From assembly GCA_964247745.1 (NCBI GenBank), contig CAXTVT010000113.1, forward strand, positions 1-8,535: DNA of 8,535 nt. Reading direction: 5' to 3'. Under the pieces are notes generated by a model, which saw only the letters and a program-made list of their open reading frames with translations, did no database searches and was not told the DNA's origin. Below are positions 6,896 through 8,535 of the stretch, one piece after another; within the stretch, counting starts at the first letter, position 1; each line of letters opens with the position of its first letter. Source of the DNA: RH-AL1 sp964247745 (GTDB lineage: Bacteria; Pseudomonadota; Alphaproteobacteria; Rhizobiales; Beijerinckiaceae). Position numbers and translations under genes: made by a program.

Positions 6896-7762
6896 TCAAG
6901 TTGCGACCGGTGCCGGCAGGCCGAACAGCCGCGCCGCGGTGCGCCAGGCCACGTTTTCCAGCACCTCCGGCTTCAGGCCGATCGCGCCGAGGTCCTCGAC
7001 GCTCTGGCGCATGGCGCGGAAGGGGTAGGAGGTGCCGAACAGGTACTGGTCGGCCATGAAGCCGTTGGCCGCCTCGATATACAGCCGGCCACCCGGCGCG
7101 AACATGTACATGTCGGGCGACAGGACGACGTTCTCGTGCCGGAAGGCGATGGTCACGGCCTCGGCGACGTTGGGGTAGAGGCCGTGGCTGACGATCAGCG
7201 GCAGGTCCTTGAACAGGCTCGCCAGCCGACCGACGGCGCGGGGATCGTTGTAGGCCAGATCGGGCGTCGTCGGCCCCGACATGACGAAGGCCGGTACCTT
7301 GCGGGCGCGGGCGACCTCGTAGAGCGGCAGCAGCAGCGGATCGTCGGGCTGCAACGGGCGGGCGTAGAAGCCGCCATCGACGTTGAGCGCGGCGAAGGAG
7401 CCGGTGGCGAGCAGGCGGTCGGCCTCTTGCGCGGCGGCCTCGGCGCCGAGCTCGATGGGATCGACGGAAAGCGCCGCGGAGAGCTTGCCGCCGGAGCGAC
7501 CCACGAGGTCCGCCAGCTCGTCGTTGGCGATGCGCACGGTCGGCGTCGAGCGTCCCACCATGAAGGCATGCGCGATGCCGGCGGCCTCGATCTCGGCTAG
7601 GTAGGCCGGCAGGTCGGGCGCGCGCGTGAAATGGTCGACGTCCGCGCTACCGACGCGACGATTCAACCAGCGCACGACGTCATAATCCGGCGTCCCCGGC
7701 GCCGCCCCGAAGAACGGGTGCAGCCACGTCGGGCGGTTGCGCATGTCGATGATCGGGGGCAT
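6896..7762 (-). CDS. Amidohydrolase-2-like protein with degenerate metal site
   Basis: A 288-residue protein with the overall pattern of the amidohydrolase-2 / ACMSD-like TIM-barrel family: an IID strand start (4-6), a LIVSHG strand (189-194), and the C-terminal block YLFGTSYPFRA (240-250) followed by a helix ending AARLFGLP. Functional members bind a metal through HxH after the first strand, one or two later histidines and an Asp in GTDxP. Here the first motif reads DMRNRP (no histidine), the middle strand reads FVMSGPT (no histidine), and GTDxP has become GTSYP (S245). Only H193 of the expected set remains. The protein may therefore be metal-independent, bind a ligand without catalysis, or use another chemistry. 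Its start, ATG 7762, has only a weak ribosome site. It lies 72 bp downstream of trpB and upstream of the MFS gene. Confidence 0.8.
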   Translation of the reverse strand: MPPIIDMRNRPTWLHPFFGAAPGTPDYDVVRWLNRRVGSADVDHFTRAPDLPAYLAEIEAAGIAHAFMVGRSTPTVRIANDELADLVGRSGGKLSAALSVDPIELGAEAAAQEADRLLATGSFAALNVDGGFYARPLQPDDPLLLPLYEVARARKVPAFVMSGPTTPDLAYNDPRAVGRLASLFKDLPLIVSHGLYPNVAEAVTIAFRHENVVLSPDMYMFAPGGRLYIEAANGFMADQYLFGTSYPFRAMRQSVEDLGAIGLKPEVLENVAWRTAARLFGLPAPVAT

Positions 7763-7782
7763 GGCGTGCTTCGAACTGCCTC

Positions 7783-7835
7783 GGCGGGCGGGATGATGTG
7801 ATCCGGGTCGGATGGTCGACGCGACGGCGCCCGCC
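7783..7835 (-). repeat. Inverted repeat in the trpB-amidohydrolase gap
   Basis: ggcgggcg (7783-7790) and cgcccgcc (7828-7835) form a perfect 8-bp inverted repeat around a 37-base loop, which itself contains ggat/atcc (7791-7804). It begins at the trpB stop codon. It could attenuate read-through into the downstream gene, but there is no T tract and such GC-rich pairs arise easily by chance. Confidence 0.25.
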
Positions 7836-8535
7836 TACGTCATCGCGCCGATCGCCACCCCTGCGCGATGCGCCGCCACCTGCGCCAGGTCTTTGTCGCC
7901 ACGGCCCGAGATGTTCACCACCATCAGGTGGTCGCGCGGCCTGTCCTGCGCGACATCGAACACGCGGGCCAGCGCGTGCGCCGGCTCCAGCGCCGGGATG
8001 ATGCCTTCGAGCCGGGCGCAGAGATGGAAGGCGTCGAGCGCCTCGTCGTCCGTGCAGGAGAGATAGGTGACGCGGCCCGTGTCCTTCAGCCAGGCGTGCT
8101 CGGGACCGATCCCGGGATAGTCGAGCCCGGCGGAGATCGAATGGCCCTCCTCGATCTGCCCGTGCGCATCCATCAGGAGGTAGGTGCGGTTGCCGTGCAG
8201 CACGCCGGGCTTGCCGCCGGCCAGCGATGCCGCGTGTTTGTCGTGGAGGCCGTAACCGGCCGCCTCGACCCCGAAGATCTCGACGTCCGGATCGTCCAGG
8301 AAGGGGTGGAACAGGCCGATGGCGTTGGAGCCGCCGCCGATGCAGGCGAAGAGCGAGTCGGGCAGCCGCCCCTCGGCCTCGTGCATCTGGCGGCGGGTCT
8401 CCTCGCCGATGATGCACTGGAAATCGCGCACCATGGCGGGGTAGGGGTGCGGGCCGGCGGCTGTGCCGATGCAGTAGAACGTGTCGTGGACGTTGGCGAC
8501 CCAGTCGCGCAGCGCCTCGTTCATCGCGTCCTTCA
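7835..8535 (-). CDS. trpB: Tryptophan synthase beta chain, C-terminal part (partial)
   Basis: The visible 232 residues are the C-terminal 55-60% of a PLP-dependent tryptophan synthase beta subunit; about 170 N-terminal residues, with the PLP-binding lysine and catalytic glutamate, lie beyond the window. The enzyme condenses indole with L-serine to give tryptophan. Seen here are KDAMNEALRDWV, the phosphate-binding loop IGGGSNAIG, SAGLDYPGIGPEH (the Asp equal to D305 of the Salmonella enzyme), EGIIPALEPAHAL (E350) and NISGRGDKD (S377, which contacts the PLP ring nitrogen), so the catalytic set is intact. The loop GYGLHDKHAAS is one residue shorter than in the Salmonella enzyme. The frame is open to the window edge. 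No trpA follows; the next gene is the amidohydrolase-like one 72 bp away. This may be a second trpB copy or a rearranged trp locus. Confidence 0.95.
   Translation of the reverse strand, partial: KDAMNEALRDWVANVHDTFYCIGTAAGPHPYPAMVRDFQCIIGEETRRQMHEAEGRLPDSLFACIGGGSNAIGLFHPFLDDPDVEIFGVEAAGYGLHDKHAASLAGGKPGVLHGNRTYLLMDAHGQIEEGHSISAGLDYPGIGPEHAWLKDTGRVTYLSCTDDEALDAFHLCARLEGIIPALEPAHALARVFDVAQDRPRDHLMVVNISGRGDKDLAQVAAHRAGVAIGAMT

Noticed and set aside
8155..8260. Loss of a catalytic residue in TrpB near the DAHGQ segment
   Set aside because: Counting along the Salmonella sequence shows that this position is not D305; the real equivalent lies in SAGLDYP and is kept.

Overview
This window looks like chromosomal DNA from a high-GC alphaproteobacterium, most likely of the order Hyphomicrobiales (Rhizobiales). 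The reasons are the strongly G/C-ending codons in the genes, the HppA, PurB and TrpB protein sequences, and two intergenic palindromic repeats of a kind I associate with that order. I cannot name the genus from the sequence alone. I see no rRNA, tRNA, transposase or CRISPR array.

Layout, left to right: (1) 1-246, the 3' end of hppA (membrane proton-pumping pyrophosphatase) on the + strand. (2) 247-516, a convergent gap with a likely hppA terminator hairpin and three palindromes whose centres lie 32 and 31 bp apart. (3) 517-1747, a divergent pair: a YafY-type HTH regulator (-) and a small PhnB-like VOC-fold protein (+), probably a regulator and its target. (4) 1758 to about 3380, on the - strand, a large protein joining three polysaccharide-gene-type repeats to a PlsC-like acyltransferase domain. 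(5) About 3400-3992, an AT-rich promoter valley followed by nearly 500 bp without a recognisable gene. (6) 3993-5300, purB (adenylosuccinate lyase, +). (7) 5301-5412, a convergent gap with hairpins and a degraded palindromic repeat. (8) 5413-8535, three - strand genes in transcription order: a tryptophan synthase beta chain (N-terminus outside the window), an amidohydrolase-2-like protein that has lost most of its expected metal ligands, and a sugar-porter-like MFS transporter. A 111-bp palindromic element lies between the last two.

hppA and purB are housekeeping genes (pyrophosphate use and proton pumping; purine synthesis). The VOC/YafY pair and the acyltransferase fusion look accessory. 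The trpB-amidohydrolase-MFS run is the most suggestive group: trpB is not followed by trpA, and its neighbours suggest uptake and conversion of a small molecule. That role is inference. The most interesting observations are the fused acyltransferase, whose two halves differ markedly in GC content, the amidohydrolase with a degenerate active site, and the helically phased palindromes after hppA. I found nothing that amounts to a clear new defence or mobile system.
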